Shown here: positions 8,284 to 15,818 of the stretch, in pieces
Numbering within the stretch: the first letter of the stretch is position 1
How the letters are laid out: each line of letters begins with the position of its first letter
From: Lachnospiraceae bacterium KM106-2
GTDB lineage: Bacteria > Bacillota > Clostridia > Lachnospirales > Lachnospiraceae
Assembly: GCA_009731425.1 (NCBI GenBank)
Contig: AP018794.1
Location: 3,778,501-3,842,500 of the forward strand
Direction: 5' to 3'
DNA: 64,000 nucleotides
Notes under the pieces: generated by a model
Database searches by the model: none
Told to the model about the DNA's origin: nothing
Seen by the model: the letters and a program-made list of their open reading frames with translations, nothing else
Made by a program: the position numbers and the translations under genes

Positions 8284-9909
8284 ATGAATATTGTTGGAAG
8301 AGTAAAGAGATCACTTGCATTAGTATGTACTTTTACATTAGTGGCTGGGTGTTTAAGCGCATGTGGAAGTGCAGATAAGAAGGCATCAAAACGTGTGGCA
8401 TCCAAGGAGATCATTGAATCATTACAGCCAGAATCTGGCGGATACGATCCCGCAGGAGCTACAGGATATGATTATTTTACATTTGCTCAGTATTGTCTGG
8501 AAGGTCTTGTAAGATATAACAAGGATGGAAAGACAGAAGCTGCAGCAGCAGAAAAATGGGAGAGTAATACAAAAGGAACAGAGTGGACGTTTCATTTAAG
8601 AAAGGATGGTAAATGGTCTGATGGTTCTGCTCTAACAAGTAAAGATTTTCTTAATACAATTAAAAGAGCACTTGATCCTAAGACAGATTCTTGGTATGTC
8701 GATGGTCTTTATATTATTAAGGGATGTAAAGCCGCATTTGAAGGAAAAGGTTCTGCTGACGAGATCGGTGTCAGCTGTCCAGATGATTATACGATCAAGT
8801 TTACATTAGAAAATCCTTGTGCATACTTTTTAGATTACTTGAGTTTACCTGTATATTTTCCTTCACCAGTGAAGACAACCTCTGCGAAGAACTGGGATAA
8901 GACCCCATCAAAGAACCTTGGTAATGGAGCATTTCATTTGACAGAGTATAAAGCAGGCGATTTTCTCGTATATGAAAAAAATAATAATTATTGGGACAAG
9001 GATAATATCAAAGTGTCCAAGGTAACCAATAAGATCATGTCAGATGATCAGGCATTGGTAAGTGCATATAAGACAGGAGAGATTGATATTGCTTCTACTT
9101 GTCCAAAGACAGTATTAGAGCAGTATAAAGACAAAGAGGATTTAAAACAGACACCATCCATGGTAACAAACTATATTTTATTTAATATCAATAAAAAACC
9201 TTTTGATGATCCAAAGGTAAGAGAAGCGTTGTCATTAGCAGTAAATAGAAAAAATATCTGTAGCGTTATTGGATCGAATAATGAAGAGGCAACTACATTT
9301 ATTGCTAAAAATCTGAAGAGTAAAGCATCAGATAAGACTTGGGGAGAAGAAGCAGGAGAAGTGATTTCTGAAGATATTGCAAAGGCTAAAAAGTTACTAG
9401 AAGAAGCTGGTTATCCAAATGGGAAAGGGCTTCCAGAACTGACATATACATATCCATCTATGGGAAATGAAGCGGAGGTTGCTCAGGTATTGCAGTCTTC
9501 ATGGGAAAAGAATCTTGGTATTAAAGTGAAACTAAATGCAGAAGAATATGAAGTTTATGTTGCGGATCGTCAAGCTGGTAAATTACAGTTCTGTCGTATG
9601 CAGTGGACAGGAGATTATAATGATCCCGCAACATGGTTAAACATGTATACCAAGGGAAGTGCAATGAATGATGTGAAGTATGACAATGCAGATTATAACA
9701 AGCTAGTAGAACAATCTACAGCGGAGATGGATGCTACAAAACGTAATAAGATGATGCATGAAGCTGAAAATATTATCGTAGCCGAAGATTATGTGATCTG
9801 TCCATTATTCACTACAGATGGCTTATATTTGATCAATACTAAGCTGACCAATCTCACTCCGGCTGTTATGGGTGGTTATAAGTCTCAATATTTACAAGTG
9901 AAAGATTAA
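8284..9909 (+). CDS. Peptide/nickel-class ABC substrate-binding lipoprotein
   Basis: A 541-residue extracellular solute-binding protein of family 5 (SBP_bac_5). The N-terminus is a lipoprotein signal: basic RVKRS, a hydrophobic stretch and two possible lipoboxes (LVAGC and LSAC). Family-typical segments follow, such as YDYFTFAQYCLEGLVRY, WTFHLRKDGKWSDGS and NGAFHLTEYKAGDF. The ATG at 8284 follows AAAGGAG; an in-frame TTG at 8260 is less likely. It captures the ligand for the four upstream transporter subunits. Family 5 proteins bind peptides, nickel complexes, sugars or opines, so ligand identity stays open. Confidence 0.9.
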   Translation: MNIVGRVKRSLALVCTFTLVAGCLSACGSADKKASKRVASKEIIESLQPESGGYDPAGATGYDYFTFAQYCLEGLVRYNKDGKTEAAAAEKWESNTKGTEWTFHLRKDGKWSDGSALTSKDFLNTIKRALDPKTDSWYVDGLYIIKGCKAAFEGKGSADEIGVSCPDDYTIKFTLENPCAYFLDYLSLPVYFPSPVKTTSAKNWDKTPSKNLGNGAFHLTEYKAGDFLVYEKNNNYWDKDNIKVSKVTNKIMSDDQALVSAYKTGEIDIASTCPKTVLEQYKDKEDLKQTPSMVTNYILFNINKKPFDDPKVREALSLAVNRKNICSVIGSNNEEATTFIAKNLKSKASDKTWGEEAGEVISEDIAKAKKLLEEAGYPNGKGLPELTYTYPSMGNEAEVAQVLQSSWEKNLGIKVKLNAEEYEVYVADRQAGKLQFCRMQWTGDYNDPATWLNMYTKGSAMNDVKYDNADYNKLVEQSTAEMDATKRNKMMHEAENIIVAEDYVICPLFTTDGLYLINTKLTNLTPAVMGGYKSQYLQVKD

Positions 9910-9935
9910 TAGAAATGATAAAGGGGATGTCTAAA

Positions 9936-11303
9936 ATGGAACGAAGTGCAGTGGAAAGTAAATTTGCCAAATATGTTATTTCTTCAATGATCACAATGTT
10001 TCTTCAGAGCTTCTATTCCATTGTAGATGGACTTTTTATCAGCAATATGGTCGGTGGTGTGGGGTTATCTGCAATCAATGTGGTATGGCCTATCATTGCA
10101 GTGATCGTTGCAGTTGGAGCAGGTGTTGGTTCTGGTGGCTCTGTTTTAATGAGTATCAAACAAGGAGAAGGGAAGCAGGATGAATCGAATGTGATCCGTG
10201 GCAATATCATTTCTCTTTTGGCTGTCGTTGGCGTCATTCTAATGATCGTATTTAGCATTGGGTTATCGCCGTCATTGCAGCTGATGGGTGCAAAGGGAAA
10301 AATCTATAATTATGGAATGCAGTATGGATTGATCATGGTATTAGGAAGCTGTATTGAAGTTTATGCAGCAGGTCTGACACCATTATTAAGAAATGATAGT
10401 CGTGCAGTCAGCTCAATGGTAATTATGATCAGTGGTCTGGCATGCAATATCTTATTAGATTTTGTCTTTATTGCAATCTGTCATGGAGGAATTATTGGCG
10501 CAGCGTTAGCATCGTTACTATCTCAGTGCTTAACTTCTCTTTCATGTATTGTTGTATTGATCTGTAATAAAGATAATCCACTAAGAAAAGCACATTTTGT
10601 ATTATCGGCTAAAAAAATGAAGAAAATTTTTATAACAGGGATATCTCCATTTGGAATCTCATTAACCCCATCACTGCTGATCTTATACAATAATGTAGCT
10701 TGTATCCATTATGGAGGAGATGCTGGGATTGCAATTTATTCCTTAGTATCTTCAACGATCGGTTCCTATCGTCTCTTATTAATTGGTGTAGCAGATGGAA
10801 TTCAGCCGCTAGTAAGTTTTACAAAAGGAGCCAATGACTATAAAGCAATGAAGCGAATTAGAAACCGTGGCATCAGAGTTGCGATTGGTCTTAGTATTTT
10901 ACTATTTTTATTTACCCTGCTGACGGAAAAGTGTTATGGAGCACTATTTGGATTCTCAAAGGACATTACTAAGATGTCTCTGTTACCGATCACGTTGGAA
11001 GCAACACAACTAATTTTTACGGGGATGGTAAGGGTAAGTAACTCATTCTTCTATGCAGTTGGGAAGACAAGATATTCCTTATTTATGATTTATTTTGATC
11101 CGGTTGTTATGACACCAGTTATTCTAATGCTATTACCTCGTATGATGGGGATGAATGGAGTTTGGATATCGACAACGATTTCACAGGTCATTCTTAATAT
11201 CGTGGCAGTTGTGATGTATGTAAGACATAACAGAGAAATTACGATCCAGTATGAAAGGGGGGAGGCTGTATATGAAAGAGATAGAGATTATATTGAAGCC
11301 TGA
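9936..11303 (+). CDS. MATE family transporter inside the nitrogen cluster
   Basis: A roughly 455-residue MATE family protein with about twelve membrane helices and family-like motifs (IVDGLFISNMVGG, GSGGSVLMSIKQGEG). Two earlier in-frame ATGs exist (9915, 9927). The one at 9936 is favoured because AAAGGGG is spaced correctly for it. It follows the binding-protein gene by only a few bases and its 3' end overlaps the first P-II gene by 32 bases, so it is co-transcribed with transporter and nitrogen-regulator genes. That is an unusual setting for a MATE exporter and hints that it may export a nitrogen compound, but this is inference. Confidence 0.88.
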   Translation: MERSAVESKFAKYVISSMITMFLQSFYSIVDGLFISNMVGGVGLSAINVVWPIIAVIVAVGAGVGSGGSVLMSIKQGEGKQDESNVIRGNIISLLAVVGVILMIVFSIGLSPSLQLMGAKGKIYNYGMQYGLIMVLGSCIEVYAAGLTPLLRNDSRAVSSMVIMISGLACNILLDFVFIAICHGGIIGAALASLLSQCLTSLSCIVVLICNKDNPLRKAHFVLSAKKMKKIFITGISPFGISLTPSLLILYNNVACIHYGGDAGIAIYSLVSSTIGSYRLLLIGVADGIQPLVSFTKGANDYKAMKRIRNRGIRVAIGLSILLFLFTLLTEKCYGALFGFSKDITKMSLLPITLEATQLIFTGMVRVSNSFFYAVGKTRYSLFMIYFDPVVMTPVILMLLPRMMGMNGVWISTTISQVILNIVAVVMYVRHNREITIQYERGEAVYERDRDYIEA

Positions 11304-11625
11304 AAAGATGGATATAACAATAGACAGGATCAACAGATTCTGGATTGAAGAAGAGGATGCAAAAGGTGTATCCACAGAAAATATTATGGGATATGGAAAT
11401 CAAAAAGGAAATGTTCGTTTATATCGGGGGGTAGTCGAGGGGAGTAATATGCTGCTAAAGTGTAAACTTGATATTGTAGTCCCAGACGATCAGGTGGACC
11501 GAATTATTGAAATTGTTAGTGATACTTGTAGAGAAGGAAAGTACGGAGATGGTAAAATTTTTATTCAAGACTGTGAAGAAGCATATCGTATCCGTACTGG
11601 TGAAAGTGGGGATGATGCATTGTAA
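11272..11625 (+). CDS. P-II family nitrogen regulatory protein, divergent copy
   Basis: A 117-residue P-II signal protein. P-II trimers sense ATP/ADP and 2-oxoglutarate and control Amt channels, glutamine synthetase or regulators. The T-loop region NIMGYGNQKGNVRLYRG keeps the Tyr at the position uridylylated in E. coli GlnB, and the B-loop and C-terminal region are recognisable (KYGDGKIFI, YRIRTGESG). The stretch normally reading FLPK is LLKCK, and the N-terminal half is quite divergent, so ligand response may differ. The start is the ATG following GGGGGGAGG, inside the end of the MATE gene. The metal-ligand-free dehydrogenase-like gene follows by 33 bases. Confidence 0.9.
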   Translation: MKEIEIILKPEKMDITIDRINRFWIEEEDAKGVSTENIMGYGNQKGNVRLYRGVVEGSNMLLKCKLDIVVPDDQVDRIIEIVSDTCREGKYGDGKIFIQDCEEAYRIRTGESGDDAL

Positions 11626-11658
11626 CATAAGTGATCGGGTTCAGGAGGTGAAGCAGTT

Positions 11659-12786
11659 ATGTTACCTGTTGGAATGAATGATACGGTAATTTTACCGAAT
11701 TATACAATTGGGCCAAAGGCTTATGATTCGTTTACGGAGATCGTATCTGAGTTTGGAACGAGATTCTTACTGGTATCTGGGATAAATTCTTGGAAAGCAG
11801 TGAAACGAATATTTAATAAGATGTTAAGTCAGAGTGATTTAGAAATGGCGGCACATGAAACTTATGGTTCTGATTGTACGTTTGAAAGGATTCATGAGTT
11901 AGCAGATAAGGCATTAAGAATGGAAGTAAATTTCATTGTTGGAATCGGTGGTGGAAAGGCATTAGATACCGCAAAGGGAGTTGCATATGAGGCTCATATA
12001 CCAATTGTAACATTACCGACCAGTGCTTCTACTTGTGCTGCAGCAACGGCTCAGTCAATGGTCTATAAAAGTAAGGGACACTTTGATCAGCTATATATTT
12101 ATGAAAAGCCAGCTGACCACGTGTTTATTAATACACAGGTAATCGCGGAAGCACCTGTAAAGTATTTTACTGCGGGGATAGGTAATGTGATAGTAAAATA
12201 TTTTGATATACAGTTGGAACTGAGAGGTAATTATGTACCAATCTTAGCATTTGTAAAACAGAGTATTAAGGATTGTAAGGAGCAGACAGCATCCTATGAA
12301 ATGGAGCAAGTGATACTTGGAAGTATTATCTGCACAGCAGTTGTTTCAGCTATGGAAAAGACGAAACATAAGGCTGCCATTGCTTATGCACTGTATTTTG
12401 GACTTGCGCTACTACCAGAAATTGATCAGAACTATCTATATGGCAGTGTTGTTGCATATGGAATTCTAGTACAGCTGGCAATTGATAGAAGAGTTGAAGA
12501 AGCCATAAAGCTTAGAAAATATATGTTGAGCCTTGGTATTCCTGTTTCGTTACGGCAGATGAAGGTGGAATGTTCAAGGGAATATTTGAAATCTGTATTA
12601 GAAGAGACGGTGAAAGGACCTAGTTTAGAGCAGATACCCTATCAGGTGACTGAGGACATGGTTTATAACGGTATTGTTACGATTGAAAAAATAAATAATA
12701 GAAGGGAGAGAGAGGATGAAAAAGTTAAAGATCATAGTGAAGGCAGAAAGACTGGAAGACATGAAAAGAATTATGGATTCTTGTGA
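11659..12786 (+). CDS. GldA-family (glycerol dehydrogenase-like) protein without metal ligands
   Basis: A 375-residue member of the iron/zinc-dependent alcohol dehydrogenase family, closest in layout to glycerol dehydrogenase GldA. The NAD-binding loop GIGGGK (95-100) and a TLPTSAST segment (118-125) are kept. The three residues that bind Zn in GldA are all replaced: Asp of GIGD is Asn176, His of HAVHNG is Tyr243, and His of YYHGEKV is Tyr261. The Asp after the AST motif is Cys126. The protein is therefore unlikely to be a metal-dependent dehydrogenase; a nucleotide-sensing or regulatory role is inferred. It lies between two P-II genes and before amt. The last 28 or so residues run 71 bases into the next gene and look unrelated to the family. 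Confidence 0.82.
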   Translation: MLPVGMNDTVILPNYTIGPKAYDSFTEIVSEFGTRFLLVSGINSWKAVKRIFNKMLSQSDLEMAAHETYGSDCTFERIHELADKALRMEVNFIVGIGGGKALDTAKGVAYEAHIPIVTLPTSASTCAAATAQSMVYKSKGHFDQLYIYEKPADHVFINTQVIAEAPVKYFTAGIGNVIVKYFDIQLELRGNYVPILAFVKQSIKDCKEQTASYEMEQVILGSIICTAVVSAMEKTKHKAAIAYALYFGLALLPEIDQNYLYGSVVAYGILVQLAIDRRVEEAIKLRKYMLSLGIPVSLRQMKVECSREYLKSVLEETVKGPSLEQIPYQVTEDMVYNGIVTIEKINNRREREDEKVKDHSEGRKTGRHEKNYGFL

Positions 12787-13054
12787 GACAAAAGGGCTAA
12801 TGATCAGCAGTATCATGGGATACGGTAATCAGAAAGGTTATACACAGCAGTATAGAGGAAATCAGTATCAAGTAAAGTTCTTACCAAAGATCAGAGTGGA
12901 AACTGTGGTTGACGATGAGAATGCGAAGATAATCATAAAAGAGGTACTGAAAGAGATTTCTACAGGAGATTATGGAGATGGAAAAATATTTGTATACGAT
13001 GTAGAAGATGTAATTCGAATTCGAACGGGAGAACGAGGCGAGAGCGCATTATAA
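12716..13054 (+). CDS. P-II family nitrogen regulatory protein, GlnK-like
   Basis: A 112-residue P-II protein, closer to canonical GlnK/GlnB than the first copy. It has T-loop SSIMGYGNQKGYTQQYRG with the modifiable-type Tyr, the KFLPKIRVE strand, B-loop GDYGDGKIFVYD and C-terminal IRIRTGERGESAL. AAGGGAGAGAGAGG precedes the ATG, which lies inside the 3' end of the dehydrogenase-like gene. Amt starts 28 bases after its stop codon. The GlnK-Amt pair is a classical arrangement in which GlnK plugs the ammonium channel when nitrogen is plentiful. Confidence 0.92.
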   Translation: MKKLKIIVKAERLEDMKRIMDSCETKGLMISSIMGYGNQKGYTQQYRGNQYQVKFLPKIRVETVVDDENAKIIIKEVLKEISTGDYGDGKIFVYDVEDVIRIRTGERGESAL

Positions 13055-13082
13055 CAGATTCTACACGAGAAAGGAGAATATT

Positions 13083-14372
13083 ATGGATTTATCAAGTTTA
13101 ATATCATCAGGTATGAAGAGTGCGGAAGCAACGCAATTATTATTAAATGTTGTATGGACAATGATCGGTTCGATTCTTGTATTTTTTATGCAGGCTGGTT
13201 TTGCAGCTTGTGAAACAGGCTTTACAAGAGCAAAAAATGCAGCAAATATTACAATGAAAAACCTGATGGATTTCGTAATTGGGACAATTTGTTTTTACCT
13301 TATTGGATTTGCAATCATGTTTGGTGGAGATGCAGGAGGAGTAATTGGATTTAGGGGATTCTTTGATCCGGCATCGTTAGCGGATGCAAAAGGGATCTTT
13401 CATGGACTTCCCTTCCATGTATTTTTAATCTTCCAGACAGTATTTTGTGCAACCTCTGCAACAATTGTATCTGGCTCTATGGCTGGACGTACTAAGTTTT
13501 CGGCCTATCTGATCTATAGTGCATGTATATCAACCATTATTTACCCGATAACAGGAAATTGGATCTGGGGTGGTGGATGGTTATCAGAATTAGGATTTCA
13601 TGATTTTGCAGGATCGACTGCAGTACATATGGTAGGTGGCACTTGTGCATTAGTTGGCGCCAAGATATTAGGACCTAGAATTGGGAAATATCGTAAAGAT
13701 GGTAGTATCAAAGCATTTCCTGGTCATAATATTCCTTTTGCAGCAATGGGAGTCTTTATTCTCTGGTTCTGCTGGTTTGGATTTAACTGTGGATCAACAA
13801 CAGCAGCAACTACGAATTTAGGTGATATTGCAGTTACAACGAATCTTGCAGCGGCAGCAGCTACCTTAACAACATTACTAGTTACATGGCAGCGTTATGG
13901 TAAACCAGATGTTTCTATGACATTGAATGCTGTATTAGCTGGGTTGGTAGCCATTACAGCAGGTTGTGATATCGTAAGCGATCCAGCTGCGATCATTATC
14001 GGTATTGTGGCAGGTATTATTGTTGTATTCTCAGTAGAGTATTTTGATAAGATTGCAAAAATTGATGATCCAGTTGGAGCAATATCAGTACATGGTGTAT
14101 GCGGAGCAGTTGGTACCATCTTAACAGGTTTGTTAGTAAAGGGATCTGCATTAAAAGATATGGGATTTTCACGAATCCAGTTTTTGGGATTACAAGTCCT
14201 TGGCGTTGTATCAGTTGCAGTATTTGTTGTAATCATGGCAATTATTATATTTAAGGTGATAGACAAGACGGTTGGCTTAAGAGTGAGCGAACAGGAAGAA
14301 ATTGATGGTCTGGATATTCATGAACATGGAATCGTTGCCTATGCTAACTTCCGTTATCATGATGATAAATAG
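13083..14372 (+). CDS. amt: Ammonium channel of the Amt/MEP/Rh family
   Basis: A 429-residue integral membrane protein with about eleven helices. The pore twin-His pair is visible: His in FAGSTAVHMVGG and His in GAISVHGVCGAVG. Conserved segments such as MQAGFAACETGFTRAKNAAN and WFGFNCGSTT are present. The cytoplasmic tail (HEHGIVAYANFRYHDDK) is of the type contacted by P-II proteins. GAAAGGAG precedes the ATG. It is the last gene of the co-directional run starting at 4186. No convincing terminator follows before the metal-regulator gene. Confidence 0.93.
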   Translation: MDLSSLISSGMKSAEATQLLLNVVWTMIGSILVFFMQAGFAACETGFTRAKNAANITMKNLMDFVIGTICFYLIGFAIMFGGDAGGVIGFRGFFDPASLADAKGIFHGLPFHVFLIFQTVFCATSATIVSGSMAGRTKFSAYLIYSACISTIIYPITGNWIWGGGWLSELGFHDFAGSTAVHMVGGTCALVGAKILGPRIGKYRKDGSIKAFPGHNIPFAAMGVFILWFCWFGFNCGSTTAATTNLGDIAVTTNLAAAAATLTTLLVTWQRYGKPDVSMTLNAVLAGLVAITAGCDIVSDPAAIIIGIVAGIIVVFSVEYFDKIAKIDDPVGAISVHGVCGAVGTILTGLLVKGSALKDMGFSRIQFLGLQVLGVVSVAVFVVIMAIIIFKVIDKTVGLRVSEQEEIDGLDIHEHGIVAYANFRYHDDK

Positions 14373-14408
14373 GGAATGTGAATTAAGATAATATTTTAAA
14401 TCCTTGTC

Positions 14409-14421
14409 TTGTATGATACAA
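14409..14421 (+). promoter_or_regulatory. Palindrome in the promoter region of the metal regulator
   Basis: TTGTATGATACAA is a perfect odd-length palindrome about 50 bases before the regulator start and overlaps -10-like sequence. It could be an operator for the regulator itself, although known CsoR-family sites are usually G/C-tract based. Confidence 0.3.
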
Positions 14422-14469
14422 TATAGAGAATGAAACATTTTGTATTATTGCAAGGAAGAGGAAATAGAA

Positions 14470-14835
14470 ATGGCAAGAGAAAAGCAAGTGACACAAGAGA
14501 GCAATATCGAACATACTCATGTAGATGAATATGGAAATGTCCATACGCATTCTCATTCTCATCATCATGACCATAATCACCCTAATGCGAAAGCAGTCTC
14601 TAATCGCCTAGCAAGGGCAATTGGTCATTTGGAAGTAGTGAAGCGTATGGTGGATGACGGAGAAGATTGTTCCCAGGTGTTGATTCAGCTGGCAGCAGTT
14701 AGATCTGCGATTAATAACGCTGGTAAGGTATTACTGATGGATCACATTGACCATTGTATTGTAGAAGCGGTGGAAGAAGGAGATTCAGCAAAGATTGAAG
14801 AGCTAAACGAGGCAATTAAGAAATTTATTAAGTAA
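14470..14835 (+). CDS. CsoR/RcnR-family metal-sensing repressor with His-rich N-terminal tail
   Basis: A 121-residue all-helical repressor of the CsoR/RcnR/FrmR family (DUF156). The metal-site signature is visible: Cys in DGEDCSQV and His-x3-Cys in DHIDHC, the copper-type C-H-C pattern. An N-terminal stretch before the fold is extremely His-rich (VHTHSHSHHHDHNH), suitable for chelating Ni, Co, Cu or Zn. The ATG at 14470 follows AAGGAAGAGG. No efflux ATPase or chaperone gene of the usual CsoR regulon adjoins it. Two genes downstream is a peptide/nickel-class importer with a six-C tract in its promoter region, a possible target. Confidence 0.85.
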   Translation: MAREKQVTQESNIEHTHVDEYGNVHTHSHSHHHDHNHPNAKAVSNRLARAIGHLEVVKRMVDDGEDCSQVLIQLAAVRSAINNAGKVLLMDHIDHCIVEAVEEGDSAKIEELNEAIKKFIK

Positions 14836-14851
14836 TTACATAGAAGAAAAA

Positions 14852-14888
14852 AAGAATTCCTTTGGAGAAGCCTGAGGAATTCTTTTTC
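14852..14888 (+). terminator. Intrinsic terminator after the metal regulator
   Basis: AAGAATTCCT (14852-14861) pairs with AGGAATTCTT (14875-14884), followed by T residues. Confidence 0.85.
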
Positions 14889-15020
14889 ATTTACACAAAT
14901 AACTTTGTTCTTGATAGAGGATGTCTCAGAACTGTTACTTTCTAGAGACTACTTGGAGACTTTTATCTCATATCATTGGAGAGGTGAAAAAAAGAAAATA
15001 CATAAAGGAGAATGAGATAT

Positions 15021-15713
15021 ATGTTTACTTCAGTGGACTACAAAGAACTTCAAGAACGATACCATAAAAAGGAGGGGATAGGCGCAATCGGAATCTATCT
15101 CTTAGCGATGTTACTGGCCGCTTTACAGGGATATTGTTATACGACTAATTTAAAAGCATCTATATTAGATTATCTGCAAACAGTATTTGATGTATTAGAT
15201 ATTTTCATTCTATTACTACTTGTGAAAGTAGCAAAACAAAAATTAAACACGATTGGATTTACGAAGCAGTCCTTCTTGAAAAGTGCCATATTAGGTATGA
15301 TTGAATCCATACTATTGATTGGTTTTGTTACCTTTCATTCAGTTTTATCATTAAATAAAAGCATTCATGTTCAACTTACATCCGTTACTTTGGTGCTACT
15401 ATTTATAATAGGACCCATTGCTGAAGAGATGATGTTTCGGGGATATATTGAGACAAGGCTCTCAGGTCTAGTTAAGAATCCGTTACTATGTTCTTGTATT
15501 ACCGGTGCCATGTTTGTATCCATTCATTATCCGGTAAATTGGGTTGTCTTAGGTGAAGTTTCTTTTCTGATATTGCCCACATTTCATGTAATCTGCTTGC
15601 TGTTATTACATTTTTTGTGTGATCTTATTTATCGAAAAACGAACTGTCTATGGGGCTCGATCATCTTGCATATACTCTATGATATTGGAACTGCAGTAAT
15701 TATTGTGGCTTAA
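15021..15713 (+). CDS. CPBP family intramembrane glutamic endopeptidase
   Basis: A 230-residue membrane protein of the CPBP (CAAX/Abi) family. Six or so hydrophobic helices surround the motif AEEMMFRGYI, which supplies the Glu-Glu and Arg, and the first conserved His in VSIHYPVNW. A C-terminal segment WGSIILHILYD supplies the second His. These residues form the intramembrane active site in family members used for protein maturation, bacteriocin immunity or unknown tasks. The ATG at 15021 is chosen because AAGGAG lies ten bases upstream; the earlier ATG at 15012 touches it. It stands alone between terminators. The substrate is unknown. Confidence 0.85.
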   Translation: MFTSVDYKELQERYHKKEGIGAIGIYLLAMLLAALQGYCYTTNLKASILDYLQTVFDVLDIFILLLLVKVAKQKLNTIGFTKQSFLKSAILGMIESILLIGFVTFHSVLSLNKSIHVQLTSVTLVLLFIIGPIAEEMMFRGYIETRLSGLVKNPLLCSCITGAMFVSIHYPVNWVVLGEVSFLILPTFHVICLLLLHFLCDLIYRKTNCLWGSIILHILYDIGTAVIIVA

Positions 15714-15730
15714 AAACAAATAAAATTTAT

Positions 15731-15744
15731 ATCCCCCCAGGTGG
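15731..15744 (+). promoter_or_regulatory. Six-C tract next to the second importer promoter
   Basis: ATCCCCCCAGGTGG contains a run of six C (six G on the other strand) within AT-rich DNA, directly upstream of the -35 box. RcnR/CsoR-type repressors recognise G/C tracts of this sort flanked by A/T, and such a regulator is encoded 1 kb upstream. This is an inference from resemblance only. Confidence 0.35.
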
Positions 15745-15745
15745 C

Positions 15746-15774
15746 TTATCAAGCGATTTTTGACATAGTATAAT
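15746..15774 (+). promoter_or_regulatory. Promoter of the second ABC importer
   Basis: TTATCA (15746-15751), a 17-base spacer and a perfect TATAAT (15769-15774). An overlapping TTGACA (15760-15765) could give a second, weaker start. TTGTTTAA and TTAACAAACAA form an inverted repeat just downstream. Confidence 0.6.
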
Positions 15775-15818
15775 CCTAATTGTTTAAAAGTTAACAAACA
15801 ATGTAGGAGGATACAAGA

